This document shows positions 1 to 5,874 of a stretch of 6,879 nt of DNA, in pieces. Source of the stretch: Verrucomicrobia bacterium UBA5540 (GTDB lineage: Bacteria; Verrucomicrobiota; Kiritimatiellia; Kiritimatiellales; Tichowtungiaceae); contig DINM01000152.1 in the NCBI GenBank assembly GCA_002423675.1, positions 27,347-34,225 on the forward strand, read 5' to 3'. The notes beneath the pieces were generated by a model, which searched no databases, was not told where the DNA came from, and saw nothing but the letters and a program-made list of their open reading frames with translations. The position numbers were made by a program, and so were the translations under genes. Each line of letters begins with the position of its first letter. Positions within the stretch are counted from its first letter, which is position 1.

Positions 1-1203
1 ATGGATACAAAATCCATACCGGACGATATTGACACGCTGGTGGTCATCCATCCGGCGGGGATCAGCGACGGCGCCCTGTATGCGCTCGATCAGTTTGTTC
101 TGCGTGGCGGCCGCCTGCTGGCATTTGTCGATCCGATGTGCATTTCGGCGCAAAGTAGTGTTTCACCGCAGATGCAGCAGTACGGTATGCCGCCGCCGAA
201 GCAAAGTTCCGACCTCAATAAACTGACCAAAGCCTGGGGGCTGGAAATGCAGACCGGGAAGCTGGCCGCCGATGAGTCCGCCGCCACGATGCTGAATGCA
301 GGCGGGGGCCGTGCAGAGCGCAATGCCGCATTTCTTTCGCTGCATCCGGCGAATATCAATCACGACGAAATTGCCACTTCGTCGCTCGGCGATGTAATGC
401 TTCCATTTGCCGGCGCGTTCGAAGGCAAGCCCGCTGAAGGCCTGAAGGAAACCGTGTTACTGCACACCGAAGCCGATGGTTTTCTGACGGACACCTATGC
501 CGCGCAGGGCGGAGAAATTAAAATTCCGGATGCCAAAGAAACTCTTCCGCTGGCCGTCCGGCTTCAGGGACATTTCAAAACGGCCTTTCCGGACGGTCAG
601 CCAGTTGAAGGAACCAATCAAACGGTTTCGGCCAAGCAGGGGTTGAAAGAGAGCGCGAAACCGGGCGTCGTCGTTCTCGTCGCCGATGTGGATCTGCTGG
701 CGGACCGGTTTGCCTTGCGGAGCATGAACGTTTTCGGGCAGCAGATTCAGCAGCCGCGTAACGATAACCTCGCCTTTGCGCTGAATCTGGCGGAACAGCT
801 CAGCGGCAGCGAGGCGCTGATCGGCCTGCGCAGCCGCGGCTCGTTCGACCGTCCGTTTGACCGGGTGGCGGATCTGGAAAAACAGGCGCAGATTAAATGG
901 CAGGCGGAAGAGGACCGGCTGAATCAGAAACTTCAGGCGGCACAGTCCCGTATTCAGGCCCTGCAACAAACGAAGCCGGACGGTCAGCAGCAGATCATGA
1001 CACTGGAGCAGGCGACAGAAATTAAAAAATTCCGTGAAGAGGTCTTCCAGACGCAGAAGGCTCTGAAGGAAGTCCGCAAAAACCTGCGCAGCGACATTGA
1101 GCGGCTGCGCATGCATCTGAAAGTTTTAAACATCGCGGCGGTTCCGCTGCTGGTTGCCTTGTTCGGGATACTGCGCGGATTGTGGATCAAAAAAACGCGC
1201 TGA
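1..1203 (+). CDS. GldG-family ABC transporter accessory protein, C-terminal part (5' end probably cut by window edge)
   Basis: This resembles the C-terminal part of GldG-type proteins (auxiliary components of ABC systems, named from gliding motility, widespread in non-gliding bacteria). Visible are a DTLVVIHP strand with a following RGGRLLAFVDP segment (residues 12-45), which is the typical GldG core. The late conserved block comprises NDNLAFALNLAEQL (254-267), LIGLRSRG and RPFDRV (273-289). A long charged, Gln-rich coiled coil (about 290-372) follows, then one membrane helix (about 375-394) and a basic tail. Full-length relatives are usually longer and begin with an N-terminal membrane helix, absent here; the ATG at base 1 is therefore probably an internal Met, and the true start lies outside. 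The DUF4340 gene follows after 19 bases, the usual pairing in this family. The transported substrate is unknown. Family assignment is strong; completeness is doubtful. Confidence 0.85.
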   Translation: MDTKSIPDDIDTLVVIHPAGISDGALYALDQFVLRGGRLLAFVDPMCISAQSSVSPQMQQYGMPPPKQSSDLNKLTKAWGLEMQTGKLAADESAATMLNAGGGRAERNAAFLSLHPANINHDEIATSSLGDVMLPFAGAFEGKPAEGLKETVLLHTEADGFLTDTYAAQGGEIKIPDAKETLPLAVRLQGHFKTAFPDGQPVEGTNQTVSAKQGLKESAKPGVVVLVADVDLLADRFALRSMNVFGQQIQQPRNDNLAFALNLAEQLSGSEALIGLRSRGSFDRPFDRVADLEKQAQIKWQAEEDRLNQKLQAAQSRIQALQQTKPDGQQQIMTLEQATEIKKFREEVFQTQKALKEVRKNLRSDIERLRMHLKVLNIAAVPLLVALFGILRGLWIKKTR

Positions 1204-1210
1204 TCAGAAG

Positions 1211-1216
1211 AAAGGA
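1211..1216 (+). promoter_or_regulatory. Ribosome binding site deciding the DUF4340 start
   Basis: AAAGGA lies six bases before the ATG at 1223. The frame is open upstream to an ATG at 1154, but that codon sits inside the GldG-type gene with no such site. The next in-frame ATG (1229) would be 12 bases away, so 1223 is the best start. Confidence 0.7.
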
Positions 1217-1222
1217 TTGCAG

Positions 1223-2344
1223 ATGACTATGAAAAAACTGATTGGAATGACCGTTATCCTCGTGTTGCTGGCCGCTGCCGCAGTCTGGCAACGGAAAGGG
1301 CAGGAGGCGCGAATCCGTCCGCCGTCCGCCGGGAATACCACCCTGCTTCAGGGCTTAGATCTCAACGAAATCACTCAGATGGATGTTACGCAGAGTTCGA
1401 ATCACGTTGCGCTCGTCAAAAAAAATGGACAATGGGTTGTTGAATCGCTCTACGGTTATCCGGCAGATTTTGACCGGCTGGCCGGTGCCCTGCGCAAAAT
1501 GGCCGATGTGAAAACCGGCAATTCGGTTCGCGCGGGCAACGTTGCCGCATCGGAATTCGGTCTGGATGACACGGCGAAGACGATTACCTTGAAAACCGGT
1601 GATGGGAAATCTGCCGCGGTTGTGACCGTTGGTGCGCGCCGCAAAGCCTCGGAATCCGCCGGCTGGGCTGACCAGTTTTTCGTTCGTAATACCGGCAGCG
1701 ATAACATCTATCTGGTCGATTACGACTTTCGTCCGTTTTCAGAAAAACCAGCGGACTGGATCAGCAAAGAACTGCTGAAAGTTTCATCCGACGATATTGT
1801 ATCGGTGAAAGAGGGCGACGTGGCGCTGAAGATGGACGGAGCCGACTGGACGCTGACGGATCTGAATAAAACCACCGAAGAGCTTCAGAAACCGGAAGCA
1901 AATAAACTACGCTCGGCGTTGCAGTATTTTAGCTGTACCACGGTTGCCGATCCGGCAAAAACCGACGCAGAGCTGGGCTTTGACAAGCCGTCTACCTATG
2001 TTGCGCAGACCAAAGACGGATTCACTTATACCGTGAAACTGGGCTCGAAAACGGACAAAGGACGTTATGTGCGGCTGGCCGCAAATTATACTCGTCCGGC
2101 GCCGCCCGCAGAGCCTGCCGATAAGACGGATAAGGCCAAGAAGGAGGCCTACAGCAAAGAGCTGAATGCATTCAATAATACAACGGCAGCCAATGCGGTC
2201 AAAGCGGATAAGCTGAACGCCAAACTTTCCAAATGGACATATGTAGTCAGCGACTACACCGCCGAAAATTTAATGATGACCCGCGATAAATTGGTGAAGG
2301 CCAAAGAAGAGTTGAAAAAATCGAAAACCTCAGCTAAACCCTGA
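1223..2344 (+). CDS. DUF4340 domain-containing protein
   Basis: A 373-residue protein with a lysine-led N-terminal membrane helix (about residues 4-22; signal anchor or signal peptide without a lipobox Cys), placing the rest in the periplasm. The body fits DUF4340: an N-terminal WVVESLYGYPAD strand-turn (71-82), then two related half-repeats, EFGLDDTAKTITLKTGDG (111-128) and ELGFDKPSTYVAQTKDGFTY (250-269). Each is followed by a Val-Gly or Leu-Gly strand, and the motif YLVDYD lies at 163-168. Residues about 291-335 form an Ala/Pro/Lys/Glu-rich linker, and the C-terminus is a Lys-rich charged tail (354-373). It is the last gene of a plus-strand operon after the GldG-type gene and before a terminator. 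Members usually accompany GldG-type ABC systems; the biochemical role is not known. Start chosen by the AAAGGA site. Family call is confident, function is not. Confidence 0.85.
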   Translation: MTMKKLIGMTVILVLLAAAAVWQRKGQEARIRPPSAGNTTLLQGLDLNEITQMDVTQSSNHVALVKKNGQWVVESLYGYPADFDRLAGALRKMADVKTGNSVRAGNVAASEFGLDDTAKTITLKTGDGKSAAVVTVGARRKASESAGWADQFFVRNTGSDNIYLVDYDFRPFSEKPADWISKELLKVSSDDIVSVKEGDVALKMDGADWTLTDLNKTTEELQKPEANKLRSALQYFSCTTVADPAKTDAELGFDKPSTYVAQTKDGFTYTVKLGSKTDKGRYVRLAANYTRPAPPAEPADKTDKAKKEAYSKELNAFNNTTAANAVKADKLNAKLSKWTYVVSDYTAENLMMTRDKLVKAKEELKKSKTSAKP

Positions 2345-2351
2345 TTTGTTT

Positions 2352-2426
2352 TGTAGACCGGCGTACTCAGTATCTTCCCCGCCCCCCGGGATCGGGATGC
2401 GAGAGGCGCCGTGTCTACATTTTTTT
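2352..2426 (+). terminator. Rho-independent-type terminator after the DUF4340 gene
   Basis: A 12-bp stem pairs TGTAGAC-CGGCG (2352-2363) with CGCCG-t-GTCTACA (2407-2419), with one bulged T at 2412, and is followed by seven T (2420-2426). The 43-base loop is GC-rich and may fold further. It starts eight bases after the DUF4340 stop. On the minus strand no T-run follows the stem, so it should act mainly on plus-strand transcription, although the hairpin could still protect the 3' end of the opposing operon. The large loop is atypical for a simple terminator; a REP-like repeat is an alternative. Confidence 0.65.
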
Positions 2427-2444
2427 CAACCCTTGGAAAACGAA

Positions 2445-3257
2445 TCATTCCGCGGCTAGAAACCATTCCGGTTCCCGGCGCGTCCGGCAGGTTTCATGAA
2501 GCCGTTCGGCGATTTCGTTGATTTTCGGCTGGGTGATCTTGCGCGCACCGGTTGGGCAATGTTGCACGCAGGCGGCGCACCAGATGCAGTTGTCCGGATC
2601 GGTGACCGGATTTCCGCCGCTCATGTGAATGGTCTGCGCCGGACAATGCAATATGCATTGCCCGCAGTGGAGGCATAATTTCGGATCGGTTTTGCCTGCC
2701 GCGCCGGAGGGTTTCATTTCTTGTTTATACGGCCGCCGACCGGGAACTTGCGGATTTTTTAACTGGTCGATGGATTCGATGGTTTGAAGCAGATGCCGGA
2801 TCTGCCCGCCGAAGGTTTCCGCGAGGCGGATATCTTTTTCATCGGGCCGGTCGTGTGCAATCGGGTGATCGAGGGAAGAGAACGAGTGCTTGCCGATAAA
2901 CGCTCCGGCCCCGATCACATTGAACCCTTGATTTTTACAGTGATCGCACAGTTCAAGCAGCGCGTCGTCATACGCCCGGTTTCCGTAAACCGTAATGGCA
3001 ACTACCGGCGTTTGACTGCCTCGCAGATTTTTCAACCGCCGAAGTGCCAGCCCCGGAATGCGTCCGGCATAAACGGGAGCGCCGATCACAAGCAGTTCAT
3101 TATGATCGGCAAACGGATGGTTCGGAGGATCTGCCGGCAGTGTGATATCGAGTTCCTGAACTTTGTCCTGAAAAATTCCATGCGCAACCGCCCGGACCAC
3201 CATGCGGGTTGTTTCGGTCGGTGAGAAAAAAACGGAATGAATCCTCTGAATATTCAC
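2445..3257 (-). CDS. EFR1-type flavodoxin plus 2x[4Fe-4S] ferredoxin protein
   Basis: A 270-residue cytoplasmic redox protein. The N-terminal half is flavodoxin-like: strand IHSVFFSPTETTRMV (6-20) with the FMN phosphate-loop variant SPTETT, then ELLVIGAPVYAGRIP (54-68) and PVVAITVYGNRAYDDAL (84-100). The C-terminus has two 4Fe-4S motifs, CxxCxxCxxxCP at 195/198/201/205 and 224/227/230/234, all eight Cys present. This arrangement matches the EFR1 family of ferredoxins; the likely role is electron transfer between FMN and iron-sulfur centres, with unknown partners. It begins with GTG at 3257, 11 bases after the DUF2892 stop; no strong ribosome binding site is visible (GACGGG is the nearest), so coupling to the upstream gene is plausible. 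It is the last gene of the minus-strand operon and converges on the DUF4340 gene. Domain call is strong; physiological role unknown. Confidence 0.88.
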   Translation of the reverse strand: MNIQRIHSVFFSPTETTRMVVRAVAHGIFQDKVQELDITLPADPPNHPFADHNELLVIGAPVYAGRIPGLALRRLKNLRGSQTPVVAITVYGNRAYDDALLELCDHCKNQGFNVIGAGAFIGKHSFSSLDHPIAHDRPDEKDIRLAETFGGQIRHLLQTIESIDQLKNPQVPGRRPYKQEMKPSGAAGKTDPKLCLHCGQCILHCPAQTIHMSGGNPVTDPDNCIWCAACVQHCPTGARKITQPKINEIAERLHETCRTRREPEWFLAAE

Positions 3258-3268
3258 GAACCCGTCTT

Positions 3269-3457
3269 TTAATCACTCATTCCGAATAATTTCAAGATTT
3301 TTATGGCCGGGCAGAAGCCGGTGAAGGCGGACTGAATCAGGTTTACGCCGATAAAGGCAGTGAACAGAAGCCACCACGTACTGACCAGCGCAACCAGCAA
3401 AACCGAAATCAGAATCATGATTCCGGCGAACACACGTACTCCGTTTTCTACTTTCAT
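3269..3457 (-). CDS. DUF2892 (YgaP-type membrane domain) small membrane protein
   Basis: A 62-residue protein with two hydrophobic helices (about 8-25 and 27-43) separated by a short Ser-Thr-Trp-Trp turn. It ends with the family-typical FTGFCPAIKILKLFG segment (45-59), including Cys49. This matches DUF2892, found as a stand-alone protein or fused to a rhodanese as in YgaP. No rhodanese is fused or adjacent here. The start ATG has an excellent AGGAGG four bases upstream, lying in the 12-base gap after the porin stop, which argues for strong translation within the operon. The EFR1-type gene follows after 11 bases. The function of stand-alone members is unknown; placement with a redox protein may hint at sulfur or redox chemistry, but that is only inference. 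Confidence 0.85.
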   Translation of the reverse strand: MKVENGVRVFAGIMILISVLLVALVSTWWLLFTAFIGVNLIQSAFTGFCPAIKILKLFGMSD

Positions 3458-3461
3458 ACGT

Positions 3462-3467
3462 CCTCCT
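3462..3467 (-). promoter_or_regulatory. Strong ribosome binding site of the DUF2892 gene
   Basis: On the minus strand this reads AGGAGG within CCAGGAGGA, four bases before the ATG at 3457. It fixes the start of this short gene and is the strongest such site seen in the operon. Confidence 0.75.
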
Positions 3468-3469
3468 GG

Positions 3470-4720
3470 TTAAAAACTGTAACGTGCGGCAAGGGCGACG
3501 TTGCTGTCGTTTGCAAACTGTCCGAAAAAGGTGTGATCGTTTTTACCGAAAAAGAAATTGCCGTTCATTTCGACCTTCCAGTTGTCGGTGAGTTTGTATG
3601 AAACTTTCGGCCGGATGTATCCGTCCTGATCGCTCGGAGACCAGTAAGTGAAAAGGCTGAGGATCAGGTTTTGGTTCATCAGCATCTGCGTCAGGCGCAG
3701 CGTGACGACGTGGCGGTTTTCGTCTGCAGCCGGGCCAACAACTGAGGCCAGATAGGCGTCATGATTCATCATGTGCTCAATGTAGTATTGTGCCGAGCCG
3801 GTCAGGTTTTTGACGATCTCGTGTTCATAACCGGCGAGCAGGCGGGCCTGGCTGTTGGGAATCCACGGATCAGTTCCGTCGCAGTCATCGCGGGAATTGT
3901 AGTAGCCGCCTTCGAGCCGGGCGATGCCGCCCGCCAGCGCGCCGCGCGCGCTGGCGCCGTACACCGACAGTTTCGGGAAGGTGTTTTTTCCACTGACGGG
4001 ATTGAAACCCTGCGGCGTTTTCCAAAATCCGTCATAGCCGTAGGCGGCAACTTCTACACCTTTAAAGGTGCGGTAAACGCGCACGGCGATTTCATCGTCG
4101 CTGAACCAGTTTTCCGGCTTATCAGTTTTCAGATCCGCACCAGTGAGTGCCGCGCCGCCCCAGTAGGAAAAGCGTTCGCCGTCGATATAACGGTCGGCGT
4201 CGAAACGCGGCATGTAGGCGACATCAATGTTGGCGAAAGAGGGATAGAAGCTCATAAAGAGCGCATCGGACGGTGCTTTGAGATATTCCTCGTCGCGCCC
4301 GGCGAAGAACGATTTCCAATCCTTGGAAAACAGATCGTTGATGAACAGCAGGTCGCCGGTTCCCCACGTCAGGATTTGCCGCCCGACTTTCACATCCATC
4401 CAGTCAATCGGAGTGAACTGCACATTCGCTTCGCGCAGATCGACCGGTCCTTCGCCGGTTTCCAGATCGACGCGCTTCTGATTGTTGGCGACGCCGTCAT
4501 ACAGAAAGTCCGATCGCACCGTGGCGGTGAACAGATCCTGATACCAGACGCTGCTTAGCTGAAGCCGAAGCTCTTCCAGCGTTTTATCACCTTTGTTCGG
4601 GTCGTTCTGTGTGCGCAGGCCGTAGCGCGCATCGGCGAAGCCATGGATGTCCTGAGCGAAACTTGAAACTTGAAACTCGAAACTTGAAATCAGGATTGCC
4701 GCTAAAATCAGTTTTTTCAT
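3470..4720 (-). CDS. Outer-membrane beta-barrel (porin-like) protein of an MMPL operon
   Basis: A 416-residue exported protein. MKKLILAAILI is a standard n/h region; a Sec cleavage site is likely after Ala22 (SFA|QD). The mature part has alternating strands, many aromatic residues, acidic turns and a terminal aromatic strand ending in RYSF, as expected for BAM-assembled barrels. KVGRQILTWGTGD then LLFINDLFSKDW (111-135) is a motif typical of DUF1302-like/alginate-export-like barrels often found beside MMPL transporters and LolA-like proteins. An upstream in-frame ATG (4744) lacks a binding site; ATG 4720 has GGAG seven bases before it and gives a proper signal peptide. Oddity: codons 11-21 coincide exactly with a 7-base tandem repeat. 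It probably passes or binds a hydrophobic substrate at the outer membrane; the substrate is unknown. Barrel call is good, exact family uncertain. Confidence 0.8.
   Translation of the reverse strand: MKKLILAAILISSFEFQVSSFAQDIHGFADARYGLRTQNDPNKGDKTLEELRLQLSSVWYQDLFTATVRSDFLYDGVANNQKRVDLETGEGPVDLREANVQFTPIDWMDVKVGRQILTWGTGDLLFINDLFSKDWKSFFAGRDEEYLKAPSDALFMSFYPSFANIDVAYMPRFDADRYIDGERFSYWGGAALTGADLKTDKPENWFSDDEIAVRVYRTFKGVEVAAYGYDGFWKTPQGFNPVSGKNTFPKLSVYGASARGALAGGIARLEGGYYNSRDDCDGTDPWIPNSQARLLAGYEHEIVKNLTGSAQYYIEHMMNHDAYLASVVGPAADENRHVVTLRLTQMLMNQNLILSLFTYWSPSDQDGYIRPKVSYKLTDNWKVEMNGNFFFGKNDHTFFGQFANDSNVALAARYSF
4313..4329. repeat. Perfect 7-bp palindrome with 3-base loop inside the porin-like gene
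   Basis: TTTCCAA (4313-4319), TCC, TTGGAAA (4323-4329) form a perfect hairpin. It lies within codons for FSKDWKS of the conserved barrel motif, so protein constraint may explain it. A related sequence lies at 2427-2449, matching 19 of 23 bases with 4317-4339. Significance is uncertain. Confidence 0.4.
4658..4690. repeat. 7-base tandem repeat (GAAACTT type) in the porin signal peptide region
   Basis: Units GAAACTT, GAAACTT, GAAACTC and GAAACTT at 4658-4685 are followed by a partial GAAAT, giving about 4.7 copies over 33 bases. On the coding (minus) strand they encode ISSFEFQVSSF, codons 11-21 of the barrel protein. Repeats of this kind are usually intergenic; here the copy is in frame and translated. 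Confidence 0.85.
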
Positions 4721-4727
4721 TCTGCTG

Positions 4728-4731
4728 CTCC
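4728..4731 (-). promoter_or_regulatory. Ribosome binding site deciding the porin start
   Basis: GGAG on the minus strand, seven bases before ATG 4720. It selects this codon over the in-frame ATG at 4744, which is preceded only by an A-rich tract next to the inverted repeat. Confidence 0.6.
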
Positions 4732-4747
4732 GAGGCTGGATCATTTT

Positions 4748-4780
4748 TTAGCCACAAAAAACACAAAAATGCACAAAAAT
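4748..4780. repeat. Left inverted repeat of the cassette
   Basis: Plus-strand TTAGC followed by three units of a CACAAAAA-type 9-10-mer. It is the inverted copy of 4977-5009, 31 of 33 bases identical; differences are A for G after the first CAC and T for G before the last GCAC. Its inner end touches the stop codon of the cassette gene. Confidence 0.9.
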
Positions 4781-4978
4781 TTATTTCAACCATTTGGGCG
4801 TTTTCCCCGTGATTCCCAAGTACCCAAAGAAAATCATGAAGAGGCTTCCACTTATATGAAATTTCCATGGTCTTGGTGTTTCAAATAAAGAGGCTAGTAG
4901 AGCAAGACATGCCAATACAGAAAGGAATATGCAGGCCAATCTAATACTCTTAGAGAGCATTTGCTGATCAGATTTCAT
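4781..4978 (-). CDS. Small two-helix membrane protein of unknown function, cassette-borne
   Basis: A 65-residue protein that I do not recognise. A short polar N-terminus (MKSDQQMLSKS) precedes a strong membrane helix (about 13-32, two Cys), a charged turn (FETPRPWKFH, 32-41), a second hydrophobic segment (about 42-56), and a basic tail GKTPKWLK. Its TAA stop (4781-4783) abuts the left inverted repeat and its ATG overlaps the right repeat by two bases, so the frame occupies the repeat interior exactly. AAAGG, seven bases before the ATG and within the right repeat, can serve as ribosome binding site. The sequence is about 39% GC, lower than neighbours, suggesting a foreign origin. A spurious frame is possible, but the exact fit and the coherent two-helix profile favour a real gene. 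An internal Met7 start is possible. Confidence 0.65.
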   Translation of the reverse strand: MKSDQQMLSKSIRLACIFLSVLACLALLASLFETPRPWKFHISGSLFMIFFGYLGITGKTPKWLK

Positions 4979-5009
4979 TTTTGTGCCTTTTTGTGTTTTT
5001 CGTGGCTAA
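4977..5009. repeat. Right inverted repeat of the cassette, carrying start signals
   Basis: Inverted copy of 4748-4780. On the minus strand it reads from TTAGCCACG through CACAAAAAGG to CACAAAAAT. The G absent from the left copy creates AAAGG, seven bases before the cassette ATG, and the last AT of the repeat forms the first two bases of that ATG. The outer end is five bases from the stop codon of the LolA-like gene. Confidence 0.9.
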
Positions 5010-5014
5010 TTCTC

Positions 5015-5791
5015 TTACTTCGTTGCTTCGCGCGGAGGCCGACGAAGAAACCGCTCGGTGAAGAGCTGTTCGTTCAGGCCGATGTTGTACTTCACGTTGC
5101 TGAAGGTGTTGACGGTGTTGCTGCCATCGTCGAGGTCGCTGACCTTCGATTCAATGACGGTCGGGAAGCCCTGAATGGTTTCAACCTTTAGTGCTTCAAC
5201 AACCCGATAAAGCTTTCCCTCTTTGTTGTAATACTCCGCCTTGCGCGGAAGGAAGGTGTCTTTGTCGATCCAGACATTGTAATAACTGAATTCGACCGAG
5301 TCTGGATTGACCGGCGTGTTTTTAACGATGTACTGCGTATCCGTTTCGCCGGTCAGCTCGTGCTTGTCTTCCCACAGCGCGCGGCCCGAAACATCTTCAT
5401 AAACGAAGTCGGAGCCGACGAACGAGGTGCGCTTGTCTCCGGGGGCGATCGGTTTGACGAGATTGAGGTCGGGCAGGAAGAGCCAGCGTTGGTCGTTTTT
5501 GCCCTGCGCGGCATTTTTCCAGACGAGGAATACCTGCCGGTTCACATCGGCGGGTGCTTTGAAATAGACGTAAAACTTCTGGTTTCCGTCGCCGGTGTTT
5601 TTGCGCAGAATGCGAAACTCACGCGTGCGCGTTCCTCCGTTTGCTTCGGTGATCACCATTTTCACGTCGGCCGATCCGTCGTCCCCGGCGTAGTACGCCG
5701 CTTGGTTGGCTTTTTCGACAATCTCATCGACCGTGAACGCAAACCCGTTTGTTGCTGCCAGTAACAATCCGATTGTGATGAATCTTTTCAT
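5015..5791 (-). CDS. Outer membrane lipoprotein-sorting protein (LolA-like, PF17131 type)
   Basis: A 258-residue periplasmic protein. The signal peptide MKRFITIGLLLAATNGFA is probably cleaved after Ala18 (GFA|FT); no lipobox Cys, so soluble. The body matches LolA-like 'outer membrane lipoprotein-sorting' proteins: EIVEKANQAAYYAGDDGSAD (23-42), KMVITEANGGTRTREFRILR (44-63), and the signature WLFLPDLNLVKPIAPGDK (103-120) followed by SFVGSDFVYEDVSGR (123-137). The fold is a half-barrel that shields lipid-like ligands. It is not canonical LolA; members of this group commonly sit beside MMPL transporters, as here, and probably pass a hydrophobic ligand across the periplasm. ATG 5791 has AAGGAG five bases upstream. 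The transporter gene ends 54 bases upstream; the cassette begins five bases downstream. Family call is strong, ligand unknown. Confidence 0.9.
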   Translation of the reverse strand: MKRFITIGLLLAATNGFAFTVDEIVEKANQAAYYAGDDGSADVKMVITEANGGTRTREFRILRKNTGDGNQKFYVYFKAPADVNRQVFLVWKNAAQGKNDQRWLFLPDLNLVKPIAPGDKRTSFVGSDFVYEDVSGRALWEDKHELTGETDTQYIVKNTPVNPDSVEFSYYNVWIDKDTFLPRKAEYYNKEGKLYRVVEALKVETIQGFPTVIESKVSDLDDGSNTVNTFSNVKYNIGLNEQLFTERFLRRPPREATK

Positions 5792-5810
5792 GTCTGCTCC
5801 TTCAATTTTT

Positions 5811-5874
5811 AACCACTAATATTCACTGATTTTCACTAATCCAGACTAGTGCTGATTAGTGTCAATTAGTGGTT
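5811..5874. repeat. CACTAAT-type interrupted inverted repeat
   Basis: The outer arms AACCACTAAT (5811-5820) and ATTAGTGGTT (5865-5874) pair perfectly over 10 bp. The inner arms CACTAATC (5834-5841) and GATTAGTG (5854-5861) pair over 8 bp around a 12-base loop. The side bulges are 13 and 3 bases. CAC(T)(A/G)AT units recur every 9-13 bases within the arms. It lies between the transporter and LolA-like genes and overlaps the transporter 3' end. It could form an RNA hairpin in the operon transcript, but no T-run follows on either strand, so it is not a standard terminator. Confidence 0.8.

Larger units (their letters stand above)
4748..5009. mobile_element. Inverted-repeat-bounded single-gene cassette (262 bp)
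   Basis: Two 33-bp ends, 4748-4780 and 4977-5009, are inverted copies with only two mismatches. The 196 bases between them are essentially one open reading frame. The interior is AT-rich (77 G+C of 198 in the reading frame, hand count) compared with the adjacent genes. The cassette fills nearly the whole gap between the LolA-like stop (five bases away) and the porin ribosome binding site. No transposase is encoded and no clear target duplication is seen, so any movement would need help in trans, or the element may spread by recombination. Calling it mobile is inference from structure. Confidence 0.55.

Noticed and set aside
457..1116. 219-codon minus-strand open frame
   Set aside because: It is antisense to the conserved GldG-type segments, and its Leu/Arg/Gln-rich composition is typical of a shadow frame.
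2352..2419. Bidirectional terminator also serving the minus-strand operon
   Set aside because: After the stem the minus strand reads AAAACAAATC, with no T-run, so intrinsic termination in that direction is unsupported.
2784..3224. 146-codon plus-strand open frame
   Set aside because: It is antisense to the flavodoxin domain of the EFR1-type gene and shows no family features.
3761..4558. 265-codon plus-strand open frame
   Set aside because: It lies entirely opposite the barrel gene, whose signal peptide, barrel motif and terminal Phe are convincing; the plus-strand product has no recognisable domain.
4658..4690. Possible CRISPR array
   Set aside because: The units are only 7 bases and directly adjacent, with no spacers and no cas genes.
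4587..4868. 93-codon minus-strand frame across the barrel gene start and the cassette
   Set aside because: It runs through the tandem repeat and left inverted repeat, and overlaps two better supported genes. The overlapping plus-strand frame 4609-4812 is rejected for the same reason.
4748..5009. Autonomous insertion sequence or integron cassette
   Set aside because: No transposase or integrase, no obvious target duplication (outer flanks TTTT and TTCT do not match convincingly), and no attC-like core sites.
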